Below are positions 1 through 11,159 of a stretch of DNA of 64,000 nucleotides, piece after piece; position 1 is the first letter of the stretch; each line of letters opens with the position of its first letter. The position numbers were made by a program, and so were the translations under genes. Source of the stretch: Protea cynaroides (lineage: Eukaryota > Streptophyta > Magnoliopsida > Proteales > Proteaceae); the NCBI GenBank assembly GCA_028583415.1, contig CM053268.1:20073923-20137922 (forward strand), given 5' to 3'. Below the pieces are notes generated by a model. It was not told the DNA's origin, searched no databases, and saw nothing but the letters and a program-made list of their open reading frames with translations.

Positions 1-960
1 TCTAGCGAAATCGAAATGTCAAGTGTCCAAGATTGTATTCAGCCGAGTTAACTTGAGATTAGATTGAGATCGGGTGAGACCGATCTGATTTAGATCCCAA
101 GTTCTAAATTTTTGCGTAGTTGAATTAATGAATGATTTCCTCATGTGGACACGAGGGGCATGAGAGGAATAAAATCCCAATATAAATGTGCCTGGAAATC
201 TAAGTCCATGACACGTGGGAGAAGCGTGGTTATCAGAGACTTCAAGGGTCGTTTCTTGGAATGTCATGGTCGTCATGGTTTGGGACTTTCAGTTGCTGCT
301 ATACAAACGGAACCTTACGGGATTCTCCTCCTCTCATCTTTCCTCGAGGATTGGATCTGATCTATCTGTTGGTTTTCTCGGATGGCAAGTCTCTGGTTTC
401 GTACCTTAATAGGAACAGTTGTTCACTGGATTGAGTTACTACCCCTCCCCTTTCCTTTTTTTTTTCTTTCCTTTATCCCTCTTACTTAGAACTTTTGACG
501 AGTTAGGTTCATCTGCATGTACATGTATTCTTCATGGGATCTCATCGACATCGATATGATGTGGGACCCACCTCTAGAGTATGAGATCCATTAGATATGG
601 ACGATGATGAAATTTTAAGAAAAATATAAATACATACAGGTGAACTATTCTCAACTTTAATCCCATCTTTTGGCAGTACTTGATGCCTTCAGGTTTAAAG
701 TATTACAGGTTTGGTGAACTTTCATACATCCTTTTCTTGTAAATCCCTCCGTTTGCAAGCGTTTGTCTTTTGTCGATTTTGTTCAATGAAGTTTGCCTTT
801 TATTTAAAAAAAACAACAGTATGAGGTGGCTCATAACCCAAAACTGCTTTTGCAGCCTATATCTTCGAACTTCAATCAAATACATGAAGAAGGATCATCC
901 ATATGGTCTATGATGAAACTCCAAGCCCAACCCATAAAGTTGATCCATACCAATCTTTAT
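1..960. other. No gene recognised; UGT distal upstream DNA
   Basis: Only short chance reading frames occur here, without recognisable domains. The DNA is AT-rich with pyrimidine tracts around 440-480. No inverted termini, tRNA or known repeat signature could be seen. Confidence 0.4.
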
Positions 961-965
961 ATGAT

Positions 966-2320
966 AATAAATAAGAGAAAAAATCAGCTACCCCCCATAA
1001 TAGTTTCGAAACATCATCTACCATCAATATTTTTCAAAAAACATCAACTACCATCCAAACGTCTTCCACCGTTAATCAAATAGATCCACTCTGTTTAACA
1101 AATCTCATTAGTTACTGATGTCATCTAAAAGAGAATTTTAATTGGACCATAATACCCTAATAGATAAGTTGAAAGACCTTTTTACCCTCTTTCACTTAAG
1201 GAGGGAAAACCCCAAAAGAATTCGGATAATTTGCAGAGTTCAGATAAAGAACTGTTTCAAAAAGATCGAAACAATTCAAAAGCCTCACCACTTTTTGATG
1301 AATTCCAAAACCTAAAACTCTCTCTTTCCTAGCGAGAGATCATTTGTCATGGGAGTTTTTATCTTATTTATTTCTTTGTATCTAATTGCTTGTTTTGCGT
1401 TGAAATTTAGAGCTCGCAACTGCTCAGAACCAAAGTCCTAGCTCTTTCAGGGACTCTGAAACCCTTGAAGAACTAGGGCTTTTCGCCGCGTCCACTTTCA
1501 GGTCAGATATCCTATCGATTGGTTTATGATTGTTTTAACTTCGTCGCTGTTCGACTGGTTCTCTCTGAAGTGATATAAGGATTCGAGAACGAATCAATCA
1601 CTTTGTAGTTCTTGAATTCAAAAGCTTTCGATTCAGGGCATTTGAACCATGGGGTCTAGCCGGAGAAAGTAGAGAAGAAGATAAGATATAAAAAGGTAGG
1701 AATCGAAGAAGAAATCGACTTATCCTATCGTTTTCCTCTGGTGAAACGTCTCTACGTTCTTTGTTTCTAGGGTTTATTTACTCCTTTTTTTTCTTGAGGC
1801 TTTTCAGACCCCATCTCTTGAGGCTTTTTAGACCTCCATCTCCAACTTTTGGCTTCCGGTAATTTCTTCTTGAAATTCTTGAGGTATTCAGACCCTCGAT
1901 TCTTGAGAAGTTCTTGCGGTTCTTCATTCTTACAGTTGGTAAATTAGTTTTAACTTTTTCCTCATTCCTTTATGTAACAATTTTATATGGTTTGGTTTTC
2001 GGTGACCAAACGTATTTTCTTCTTTGATTCCTACCTTCTTCAACGATATCTTGTCATCTTCTTTGTTTTCTCCGGCCAAACCCCGTGGTTCAGATGCCCT
2101 GAATGCAATGGCCACACAAGAGGGGAGAACAATGAAGGAGGGAGAGAGGAAAGGAAAGAGAAGGGTTATATTAGTAATTTTATTAGTTTTAAAAAATTTT
2201 CAATTAAAAACAAAAAGGGTAAAAATATCTAAAGCTGATTTCCGTCTCCTCCGGTGGTGGGTGATGTTTCAAAAGTATTATGGGCCGGGGGCAGTTGATT
2301 TTTTTTTTCTAATAAATAAA
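966..2320. mobile_element. Element with terminal inverted repeats, MULE-like or large MITE
   Basis: The sequence at 966-1022 reappears inverted at about 2258-2320. Both ends read, outside to inside, AATAAATAA, an A-rich run, ATCA(G/A)CT, a C-rich run, CATAATA, then GAAACATCA. The arms are about 55-60 bp with several mismatches and small length differences. The interior (about 1320-1960) has no long ORF but looks like an untranslated leader: CT-rich stretches, a short frame opening MGSSRRK and closing at once, and AGGT/GTAAG-like splice words. This could be captured host 5' leader DNA, as in Pack-MULEs, but no protein homology supports that. No clear target-site duplication was found. The right end lies about 100 bp before the UGT start codon. 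Confidence 0.5.
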
Positions 2321-2373
2321 GAAGAGGGAACTCCATCGATCACAAACCAGGGAAGAGTTGGAAGAATTTACAC

Positions 2374-2393
2374 CTCTCTCTCTCTCTCTCTCT
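2374..2393 (+). repeat. (CT)n microsatellite in UGT 5' leader
   Basis: About ten CT repeats lie 25 bp before the UGT start codon. CT tracts are common in plant core promoters and 5' leaders. A possible TATA-like AATAAATAAAG lies at 2311-2321, inside the right terminal repeat of the upstream element, so the transposon may provide part of the promoter. This is inference. Confidence 0.5.
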
Positions 2394-2418
2394 AACACAC
2401 AGACAGACACCGAGAAGG

Positions 2419-3786
2419 ATGAAAGACAGCATAGTATTGTATTCGTCTCCGGGGATCGGCCATTTGATCTGCATGGTGGAGTTCGGAAGACTCCTCCTCC
2501 ATCACTACCCTTCCTTCACCATCAACATCCTCATCATCACTCCACCTTCCAGTCACACCATTCCTTACATTCACCGCATCTCCACCAGTACCCCATCCAT
2601 CATCTTCATCAACCTCCCCACCATCTCTCTCCCTCCATCCTCCACTAACCATGAATCCGGCCTCCCCTTCGACCTCATTCGTCTCAACAACCCAAACGTC
2701 CACCACGCCCTCAACACCATCTCCCTCACCTCCACCATCCGAGCCCTTGTCATCGACTTCTTCTGCAGCCCTGCTCTCGATATCGCCTCTTCTCTCAACA
2801 TTTCCACTTACTACTTCTTACCCTCTGGTGTTGCTGGTCTTGTCGTTCTCCTCTATTTCCCAATTATTCACAACACCACCACTAAGAGCTTCAAAGATCT
2901 CAACACCCATCTCCACTTCCCAGGTGTTCCACCCATCCCACCCTGTGACATGCCTCAAGCAATGCTGGATCGAACCTCTAGTACCTATAAATTCTTCCTA
3001 GATATGGCTACCCACATGCAGAAATCAAAAGGAATCATTGTTAACACCTTTGAAACTCTTGAACCCACGGCAATCAAAGCAATATCTGATGGAATTTGTC
3101 CATCCCCACCAGTTTACACCATTGGACCACTCATTGCTGACAATGATCAAACAGGTGGTGACAATGATGCCACCAAGTGTTTGATGTGGCTCGACTCACA
3201 GCCTAGTTGCAGTGTCATCTTCCTATGTTTCGGTAGCTTTGGTTTGTTCTCCCCGGCTCAATTGAAGGAGATTGCAGTTGGGTTGGAGAAGAGTGGTCAC
3301 AGATTCTTGTGGGTGGTCCGCAGTCCGCCGCCGCAGGATCCTGACTTCGATGTTTTACTGCCAGAAAGGTTCATGGAACGGACTAAGGACAGAGGTCTGG
3401 TGGTGAAGTCATGGGCACCACAGGCAGCGGTACTGAGTCATGAATCGGTGGGTGGGTTTGTGACTCATTGCGGTTGGAACTCAGTATTGGAAGCTGTTAA
3501 TGCTGGGGTCCCTATGGTAGCATGGCCGCTCTATGCCGAGCAGCGGATGAACAGGGTGTTTCTGATGGAAATGAAGCTGGCTATACCAATGGATGAGGGG
3601 AAAGATGGGTTTGTGAGTGCAGCTGAGGTCGAGAAACGGGTTAGACAGATGATGGACTCAGAGGAAGGGAAAGCTCTCAGGGACCGAGTTATGGTAATGA
3701 GAGATGCTGCAAAGGCTGCGATGAGTGACGGTGGGTCGTCTTGTGTTGCATTAGCCGAGTTGACCGAGTCATGGATGCGAGATTGA
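2419..3786 (+). CDS. UDP-glycosyltransferase, UGT88-like, family 1
   Basis: An uninterrupted single-exon ORF of 455 residues, the usual length for plant family 1 glycosyltransferases, which transfer a sugar from a UDP-sugar to small phenolic acceptors in the cytosol. The N-terminal acceptor domain starts MKDSIVLYSS and has the expected catalytic His at residue 15 (PGIGHL) and the partner Asp at 113 (LVIDFF). The 44-residue PSPG donor box runs from W332 to Q375 and contains HCGWNS. Trp at box position 22 and Gln at position 44 are typical of UDP-glucose users. Wording in both halves resembles UGT88 enzymes, whose known acceptors include chalcones, dihydrochalcones and isoflavones. The acceptor here cannot be read from sequence. 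The ATG at 2419 is chosen because it gives the family N-terminus and follows a CT-rich leader. There are no stops or frameshifts, so it is probably functional. Confidence 0.95.
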   Translation: MKDSIVLYSSPGIGHLICMVEFGRLLLHHYPSFTINILIITPPSSHTIPYIHRISTSTPSIIFINLPTISLPPSSTNHESGLPFDLIRLNNPNVHHALNTISLTSTIRALVIDFFCSPALDIASSLNISTYYFLPSGVAGLVVLLYFPIIHNTTTKSFKDLNTHLHFPGVPPIPPCDMPQAMLDRTSSTYKFFLDMATHMQKSKGIIVNTFETLEPTAIKAISDGICPSPPVYTIGPLIADNDQTGGDNDATKCLMWLDSQPSCSVIFLCFGSFGLFSPAQLKEIAVGLEKSGHRFLWVVRSPPPQDPDFDVLLPERFMERTKDRGLVVKSWAPQAAVLSHESVGGFVTHCGWNSVLEAVNAGVPMVAWPLYAEQRMNRVFLMEMKLAIPMDEGKDGFVSAAEVEKRVRQMMDSEEGKALRDRVMVMRDAAKAAMSDGGSSCVALAELTESWMRD

Positions 3787-4300
3787 ACATACAAAAGTAG
3801 CCAATTAGTCAAAAGTTGGAATGTTTGTTGAATCGGTTGATAGAACAGGACAAACCACTACCTAATGGCACAGTCCAACTTTGTTTCTATGTAATTTTAT
3901 TTCATTAGTTATCATTTTCTGCACCAAAAAAGAAAAAAAATACTTAAGTTCCTATCATATCCCATCAAATCTTTCATTCAATACCATCAACAAGCACATC
4001 CATGGATTTAGGGATCAGATCGGATTGGTCTGGATCGGCTGATCCATGCAGCACTTGGCAAGGATCGTTTGGGGTGTTCAAGAAAAAAAATAAAAGAATT
4101 TTCAAACTGATCTGGATTTACTAGATCGATCCCTTACCCGATTCCTTGATCTCAAACGCTGAGCACAACATCTCAACGATTAGAAACTTCAGCTTCCAAA
4201 ACAGGAAAATCATCAAACCCGACACTACTAAGGCATTATCTTGCAACTAACCTAGCCAATTCATTAGCCAGAGTCTCAATTACAGTTTTACCCTGCTTGG
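3787..4300. other. UGT 3' flank, no gene seen
   Basis: The stop codon is followed by AT-rich DNA with a plausible 3' untranslated region to about 3910 (T-rich GTAATTTTATTTC). No canonical AATAAA was found just past the stop. From 3990 to 4300 nothing recognisable was found. Confidence 0.4.
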
Positions 4301-4307
4301 ACGCTTG

Positions 4308-5290
4308 GGCCCGTTTGATAAAACTTCTGTTTCTGGATTCTATGGATTCTGGCTCCCAGGGAGCCATTTTAGAGTAGAAGCGTGTTTGATAAGTCCAGTT
4401 AGATTCCAACTCCCACAGAGTGAACCGGATTCAGAATGACTCCATAATCCAAAATTTTGGAGTCATAAATACTTGCTCCAAGCTGTTGGATCAACTTTTT
4501 AAGAGAAAAAAAAGAATCGACACTAACATGACTATCACTTGACCACCACCACCACCACCACAACCACCACCACCACCACCACCACCACCGTCGCCTCCAC
4601 CACCACCACCACCAACACCACCGCCCACCACCCACCACCACCACCACCAACACCACCACCGCCACCACCACCACCACTGCCGCCGCCACCTCTACCACCA
4701 CCACCAACACCACCACCACCGCCGCCTCCACCACCACCAACAACACCACCGCCCACCACCCACCACCACCACCACCACCACAACTACCACCACCACCACC
4801 ACCACAACCACCACCACCACCACCACAACCATCACCACCGCCACCACCACCACCACTACCACCGCCGCCACCTCTACCACCACTACCAACACCACCACCA
4901 CCGCCGCCTCCACCACCACCACCACCACCACCGCCCACCACCCACCACCACCACCACCACCACCACCACCACCACCACCACCACAACCACCACCACCACC
5001 ACCACAACCACCACCACCGCCACCACCACCGTCGCCGCCACCTTTACTACCACCACCACTGCTGCCTCCACCACCACCACCAACACCACCACCCACCACC
5101 ACTACTATGACTGTTTTTCTAGACTTCGATTGGAGGGATAGTGTGTTATCAAACATGTTTCTAATCCAAAGATGCTCTAAAATCCATTTCAGAATTGCGT
5201 TATCAAACAAGTTTCTATTCCAAAATAATCCTAGAATAGCTTGAAGTAGAATCCAAATTTGAACCAGAATCCAGAATCCTAGAATAGCTT
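4308..5290. mobile_element. Fold-back/MITE-like element around a CCA array
   Basis: The left side has CGTTTGATAA followed by GGATTCTATGGATTCTGG. The right side has the inverted words TTATCAAAC (twice) and CCAGAATCCAGAATCC, then a direct repeat of the AGAATAGCTTGAAGTAGAATCC type around 5229-5310. This imperfect inverted arrangement around a microsatellite suggests a small non-autonomous DNA element, perhaps hAT- or Mutator-like. Exact ends and target duplication were not resolved. Confidence 0.4.
4541..5103 (+). repeat. (CCA)n compound microsatellite, about 560 bp
   Basis: Almost pure CCA triplets with scattered CCG, CTA and CAA variants and internal higher-order duplications: the CACCGCCCACCACCCACCAC block recurs near 4618, 4748 and 4930. 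The long Thr/Pro/His or Trp/Val/Gly reading frames on the two strands are products of the repeat, not genes. Confidence 0.95.
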
Positions 5291-5310
5291 GAAGTAGAAT
5301 CCAAATTTTT

Positions 5311-6365
5311 GTGATTAGTAGTTTTTATTATGGTTCCATTTATTTTGATGTAAAATCAATTACCTCTTAAAACGAATATTAAAATTTTTTTACATGTAAA
5401 ATCTTACGTCAAAACAAACGTAACCCATATTAAATAGCGTGTTTATGATTTTTTTTTTTTTTTGTGATATTCTTTCTTCTGTTCAAACTAGTAAATGGAG
5501 AGATCACCTCTCAAATAAGAAACACCAAATTTTATTTGCGTAGCTTGTTGAGGAAGACTTTCCTAACAGTCTAATTAGTTGTGCCATGTGACGATCTACC
5601 TAGCTGTGTCATGTGAAATATGTTAAATATTGAAGCAACACGAATATAATAAAATAAAGTAAAACTCAAATCTAATGGAGTTCATATGTTAAAGTGTTTC
5701 CACTGTCCTACCAAAAAAAAAAGGTGTTTCCATAGTGATTGGGAATGAGCAGATGATCAAACCTAAATATGCATGAGGGGTGGCATCACATAGACAGCGT
5801 AGTTATATAGAGAACATAAAAATAATACACAAAACAATTATTGTCCTTCAAGGCAATGTCTTGATGGTAGAGTAGGACCAAAGCAATGCCCTGATGGTAG
5901 AGCCAGGTAATACCCTTGCCCGTAACCTCCAGTGAAACCTCTCTTATTTATTTATTATTTTTTTAATTTTTTTAACACATGGAACAATTAAGGGTGTCAA
6001 GATACTGAAATCCTATACCTAAATTGGTACTGTACCATTTATATCGATATCGGTATTGTTGCCACTAGAATCCGCCCACTTGGTCTTTCGCTAGGTCCGA
6101 CCTGCAGACGAAATGAACAGGGCAAAGGTGGGGTTGCCTTGTTGCCCCATGACCTTGGTGCTAAAATCAAATTCTATGTCACAGATAATCAGGGCTAAGC
6201 CTGACCTTTAGATGTTAAGCAAGATAGGAAAGTTATAGTAAATACCAATTTGAGACTGAGTAAAAAGGTGTCCGAGCAAGTCCGACGGTCTTTGCGTAAA
6301 AAGGTATCCTGTAGCTTGGCATGTCCGAGATGAAAAAATCACGATGGATTCTTCCTTAACCTATT
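5311..6365. other. AT-rich intergenic DNA, no gene seen
   Basis: Several poly-T tracts and one short near-duplication (GCAATG-CTTGATGGTAGAG words near 5853 and 5884). From about 6060 composition becomes more GC-rich and resembles the degenerate retroelement sequence at 8-9 kb. No ORF with a recognisable domain. Confidence 0.4.
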
Positions 6366-6399
6366 TTGTGCCAGAATGTTTTTTTTTTTTTCGGATCGG

Positions 6400-6775
6400 C
6401 CATTCCACTCTGCCTGTCAGAACAGAGTGGATCGAGCCAAACGCCTAGGTCGCTATGTTTTTTTTTTGTTCGAACATTTTTTTGGGCTTGTCCTAACGGA
6501 CTGAGCCGAGTAGAATGCCTCGGCTACTACTACTCAGTACGTCCATGCTTCTTTTTATTTTATTTATTTATTTTTTGTTCTGACAATCTGCTTGGCCTGT
6601 CCAAACGGACTGGGCTGAGTAGAATGCCTCAACCGCTACTGCTTGGTACGTCCGCGCTTTTTTTTTTTGTTTAGACATTCTGCTTGACATGTCCTAATGA
6701 ACTGGGCTAAGTAGAATGCCTCGGTCGCTATTGCTCAGACCTTCCACGCCCTATTTTTTTTTTTGGACATTTTGC
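6400..6775 (+). repeat. Degenerate 90-110 bp tandem repeat with poly-T tracts
   Basis: The phrase GAGTAGAATGCCTCGG recurs near 6511, 6620 and 6712, each copy followed by a GTACGTCC word, a long T run and a CTGTCCTAA word; a fourth weaker copy starts near 6410. It is probably part of a decayed LTR, since similar vocabulary (CTCGGC, CTGTCC) returns at 8.2-9.0 kb beyond the ataxin-10 fragment. Confidence 0.6.
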
Positions 6776-6985
6776 CTTAACTACAAGTTTTCACTATCAC
6801 CTTTACGCTGGTTGTTCTTCTCTATCCATTATCCAAAACCCTTGTCCATCCCTTCTGCAAATTTTCTAGAATTAGGACAGAAAAGATGCAAGGATAGGGG
6901 GGCCATCATCATTCATCATAGGAGACATATAATACCATCTAGTTTCTAAAAAAAAATTAATAATATTGTCTAGTCCAAATTCTTA

Positions 6986-7930
6986 TCAATCGCTTGGGAT
7001 TTTTTCAATAGCAGTGACATTAACAAGCTTGGCGCGACCAGTTTTTGGGTCTACCTCTACTCGCTAACCATGTGCTACAAATTTAGGCATATCAACGAAC
7101 CCTTGAACCCCCAGTTGTGCAACTTCCCATTGATTTTCTACATTTCCTTCCAATAAGCTCTTTACTGTCCTAATACCCCATTCCCACAAGAAAGGGTTAT
7201 CTTTATCAGTAACACACTGTTGCAATAGATTCTTCTACCAAGTTTTATCTCGTACATGTTTCCTACGATATGAGAAATTCCCAATCACACCAATAATACC
7301 CCTCTGGAATCTTTTGTAGGGGTAGAGCTTGAGCGATCCTTCACGTTTTTCACAGCTTTGGCTTTGATTGATGGAGTTCCTGATATAATCAGGGGGCTCA
7401 AGTTCACGAAGCAAATCTAACATAAGTTCTACAAGTCCTGATGACAGTAAAACATCAGCTGAGTTATCCTTCTCGGAGTTCCCCATCTTGTCCTGTACAC
7501 AAATATCCCTCATAATGGCGAGTAAGTACTCAAGAACATCGATTGCAGCAGAGCCCGTTGGAAGTCTAGACTTGCCCTTGGAGACCCAATCGAGAATCCC
7601 AACTGCTCTCTTCAGTATTCCAAGAGCACAAAGGGTGAAATCATTGGAAACAAAAATTTCAACCAATTTCTTGTTTAAACTCTCTGCAAGGGTACTTAAC
7701 AGAATGGCATGCTCCATTGTAATACGGTTATCTCCACATTTAAAATTGCATCCGTTGTTGCTATTATCATCTAAGCTTAACTTAGAAAACAACGGATGGA
7801 AGTGGAACTCTTCGAAGCAAATGCTAAAAAGAAGCAACTTAAACCAATCTTCTTGGAACCTAACTGTTGAAAAATCCGACAACCTATTTTTCCAAGTCAG
7901 GCTCTGGGTTGGGTTCCTGGATACCGCCAC
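6986..7930 (-). pseudogene. Ataxin-10 C-terminal pseudogene
   Basis: Read on the minus strand, the frame from 7930 gives about 230 codons and then continues in phase through two TAG codons (7235-7237 and 7064-7066) to a natural-looking TGA at 6986-6988. The C-terminal part is typical of plant ataxin-10 homologues: LYPYKRFQRGIIGVIGNFS followed by RRKHV, then LLQQCVTDKDNPF, WEWGIRTVKSLLEGN and finally VDPKTGRAKLVN. Ataxin-10 is an armadillo-type helical repeat protein. Only about the C-terminal 300 of some 490 residues are present. The residue before the frame is a stop and the first codon is GTG, so no real start exists here. No frameshift was seen between 7885 and 6986. No introns were detected, but I cannot say whether this part is normally a single exon, so processed versus transduplicated origin is open. 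Confidence 0.85.
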
Positions 7931-8199
7931 TCAGAACCCGCTAGACGGAACAATACTTCATAGGGAGACATCTAATGCTACTCATCTTCCAGCCACTAAC
8001 CTCATGCCACGTGTCCATTCAGCGCTTTATTCGAGGCGTCCATCTTTCAAAATTCAAATTTGAAGAGGCTACTTTAGGATCCCATTTTTCAAAATTCAAA
8101 TTTTCACTTGGAGTTTTGGGGTTGCTTGCGTTGGTTTGGAGTCCCTGTTCGGAGTCTTTGTTCGGACGGTCTTTGCGTCGGCATTTCTGTTCGACTAGG

Positions 8200-8990
8200 T
8201 CATTTTTTAATTGGCTTGGTATTCTTGAGTTGGGTCTGTATTCTTGGGTCGGCTTGGTATTCTTGTCTCGACTCAGTATTCTTGAGTCGGCTCAGTATTC
8301 TTGGTTCGGGGCTGACATTTTTGACTCTGCTAGGTATTCTAGGGTCGGCTCGGTCATTTGCCTCAGCTTGTCCAAAGGGAATGGTCTACGCATTCCTTCT
8401 CAGCCAATATAGCTCGGCCTGTCTGAGCTGAAGAAATTTTGAAGTCGAATAAGCCCTCATCGGCCATTTGCCTCAGCTTGTCCGAGGGGAATGGTCCACA
8501 TGTTCCTTCTCTGCCAATATAGCTCGGCCTGTCCAAGCTGAAGAAATTTTAAAGTCGAGTACACCCTCATCGGCCATTTGCCTCGGCCTGTTCTAGGGGA
8601 ATGCTTTGTGCGGTCCTTCTTGTCCATTATAGCTTGGTCTGCTCCTTGTCTTGTCTTGATTTTACCCTTGGGTTGACCATGAGTCTCGGCTCAGCCTAGG
8701 GGTTTGTCCAAGCAGTCATGGTCGGCCCATTCGGCTTGGCTTGGATGAGTTATTTTGTCCTAGCATTCTTGATCGGCCCGTTTGGCTTGGCTTGGATGAG
8801 CTGTTTTGTCCTAGCAGTACTCGGCCTAGGGACTTGTCTGAACAGTTATGGTTGGCCCGTTTGGCTCGGCTTGCTCCTTGTCTTGTCTTGAATTTACCCT
8901 CGGGCCGGCCATGTGTCTTGGCTAGGCCTAGGGGCTTATCCGAACAGTTACACTCGGCCAAAATGGCTCGGTCTTTCCAAGCTGTCAAAG
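8200..8990 (+). repeat. 110-bp tandem repeat and related GC-richer repeats
   Basis: A unit opening TCGG(T/C)CATTTGCCTC starts at about 8350, 8460 and 8570 (period 110 bp). It is preceded by short TATTCTTG-GTCGGCT repeats (8220-8345) and followed by a TGGATGAG-TGTTTTGTCCTAGCA repeat (8740-8820). These look like LTR or leader repeats of an unidentified retroelement. Nothing coding. Confidence 0.6.
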
Positions 8991-9561
8991 CTTGAATTTG
9001 AATCTACCTTCCTGTAAACACCCCATTTTTGCCATTCCCAGCTAGACAAAGTCTTATTGGAGTGTAGACAGCAAAGTGAGAGAGGTAAGAGAAAGTTTGG
9101 AAAAGTACAGGGGAGGCAAGTGAAACTCTCTTAAATCCATCGATCGATTAGTCCCCGTATGCTCTCTGTGGTGTTTTAAGTAGAACTGAGATGATCACCA
9201 GTGTCCAGAAGTTTAAGTGAAACCATACGGCAAGTTTATGGATCCTAGTGCAAGGTTTAGATTTTTTTCTACGACCTTGACAAGATTTTTGGCAGGCCCC
9301 ACAGCAAGGTCATGGGCTGCAACTTGCATAGATGCATAGGTCTTGGAAATACCTTCGAAATGAGACTAGAATCACTTAATTCTGATGTCTAAATAAGAAG
9401 ATATGATGATTTTAGTCCGAAAATAAGTACAAGGGGATTTTCTGGAAAATAATAATAAATATCCAGGGGCTTGCATGCAAATTATCGTAAGTTTAATTAT
9501 TTAAACTTCATTTCCTCATATCTTGCTCATCTGACGTCCAAATTCGATGATTCAAGCTCCA

Positions 9562-11159
9562 TTATTCTTCATTTTTAGTGTTCTTCAAAGTGGATGTGGA
9601 AAATCTGGATAGAGGTCTTCGAAGGATTCCATGCGAAACTATAAATTGAAATGGCTCATTTCCCATTGGGGCCTTTTCAGAGGGTTCTAACTTATTTTTC
9701 TCCATGCCAGCCGAGCTATTGGTGATATCATTGGGTATGGCAGCCACAGCCTCCACTCCTATGGTGTATCGCTCGCGTTGATTAAAGATTTCAGCATGTG
9801 TGTGAGGCTGCTTCTTGTTCAAAGAGAATACTAATTTTTCATCTTCGGTAGCTTTGCACAGGGTCACTACAATCGAGTCTGGTTAGATATCCTTAATCTC
9901 CCCAGCTACAGTGAGAAATCTTGAGATGAATGACCGAAGGGTTTCGGTCTCACCTTGCTTGACCGCCATTAGATGTGACAAGTTCTTCTTCACTACTCGA
10001 CTACCTTGGAATGGGAGAGGAATAGATCGCTCATCTCTTTAAAGGATCTGACAGACTTAGGAGGAAGATTGCTGAACCAGGTCCTTCCAGCGTCCCTCAA
10101 AGTAGATGGAAAAGTTCCATAACACAGAGCATCATGATGACCATAGATGACCATCCCCACTTTGAAGTTGTCAGATGACGCTCTGGATCTGTCTTGCCAT
10201 CGTACCACCCCACATTTGGGAAGACGAAGTTATTAGGAAGTGGATGCTGCATTATCTCGTCAGACAGGGTTGTCTCAATGCCCTAATCTTCAAGGGCCTT
10301 GGAGTTGACCCCTTTCTCCACCTACTGTGTTCGTTCCATCAAATCCTTCACTTGCTGCTCCAGCCTGGCTATATGTTCATCAGGGACTGCGATAGCTGGG
10401 ACTGGTGGGGGCATGGCTGTAGCTCTCTTGTCGAGAAACATCGACCCTAGCTTGGGCTGTCTCTATGGCCTACTGGGTCATATCAACCCGTCTTTATGCC
10501 TCTAGGTTAACATCATATGTGGTGTCGACCCCCCTTCGAGCCCTTCCTCCCCCTCCATTCCTTGGTCCCAATAGATCGTGTATGGAGGACATGTGAGATT
10601 CAGTAGGTGATACATGACTGCAGACTATAACTTCTGTGGGAGCGTACCTTGGAATGTTCTTGAAGCTGTTTTCTCGAAAAGATCTTCTGGGTCCTCGATG
10701 CTGGTGAGAATAGACTGATTGATGGGAACGAGACTATGCCCAACGAAGGGATTGTCGACACCCTCACGATCTTTAAGGCACTTCTCCAATATTTACTGGG
10801 GGTGCCGATGCACCAGGGACAGCTGCTGGGCATTGTTGCATTAAATACATCAATGCAGCAATCTGTTGTGTCAAGTAGTCGAATTGGCTTTGAGTAACAA
10901 ACTGAGAAGAGGGGTCATGTTCCCCTCCCTCATTGACATGGGCCTCCGAGATCGCATCATTCTGGCCCAAGGGAATATCCATAGGCTTTTGGCGGACATG
11001 ACCTCCAGCCTGACGAGCTTGGGTTTCTCTGAGATTGTAGGCACTTTTGGCCCTTTTTGTAGGGGCCATAGGTGGAACTTTAACAGTCAAGAAAATGTTT
11101 AAAAAAACAAGAGTTTTGGGACCGGATGAACTAAAAGGAATAGAGGCTCTTAAAAACAA
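9562..11159 (-). pseudogene. Degenerate gag of Ty3/gypsy retrotransposon
   Basis: Gag, the structural particle protein, survives in several frames on the minus strand. The N-terminal part (10773-11159) includes MAPTKRAKSAYNLRETQA and a Gln-rich helix (FDYLTQQIAALMYLMQQC). The core (9993-10208) has LCYGTFPSTLRDAGRTWF followed by SNLPPKSVRSFKEMSDLF, the standard plant retrotransposon gag signature. The C-terminal part (9562-9867) includes LVFSLNKKQPHTHAEI. Stops and frame changes separate the parts, and no zinc knuckle is reached before the truncation. The style is closest to Tat-clade gag proteins, but clade assignment is by eye. Confidence 0.8.

Noticed and set aside
2392..2807. Antisense and alternate-frame ORFs over the UGT 5' half
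   Set aside because: Shadows of the UGT coding sequence; the UGT frame alone has conserved motifs.
4399..5210. Long Thr/Pro/His and Trp/Val/Gly reading frames on both strands
   Set aside because: They are translations of the CCA microsatellite in several frames, with no domain and no start context.
7235..7930. Functional ataxin-10-like gene starting at 7930
   Set aside because: The first codon is GTG directly after a stop, the N-terminal half is absent and two in-frame TAGs interrupt the C-terminus.
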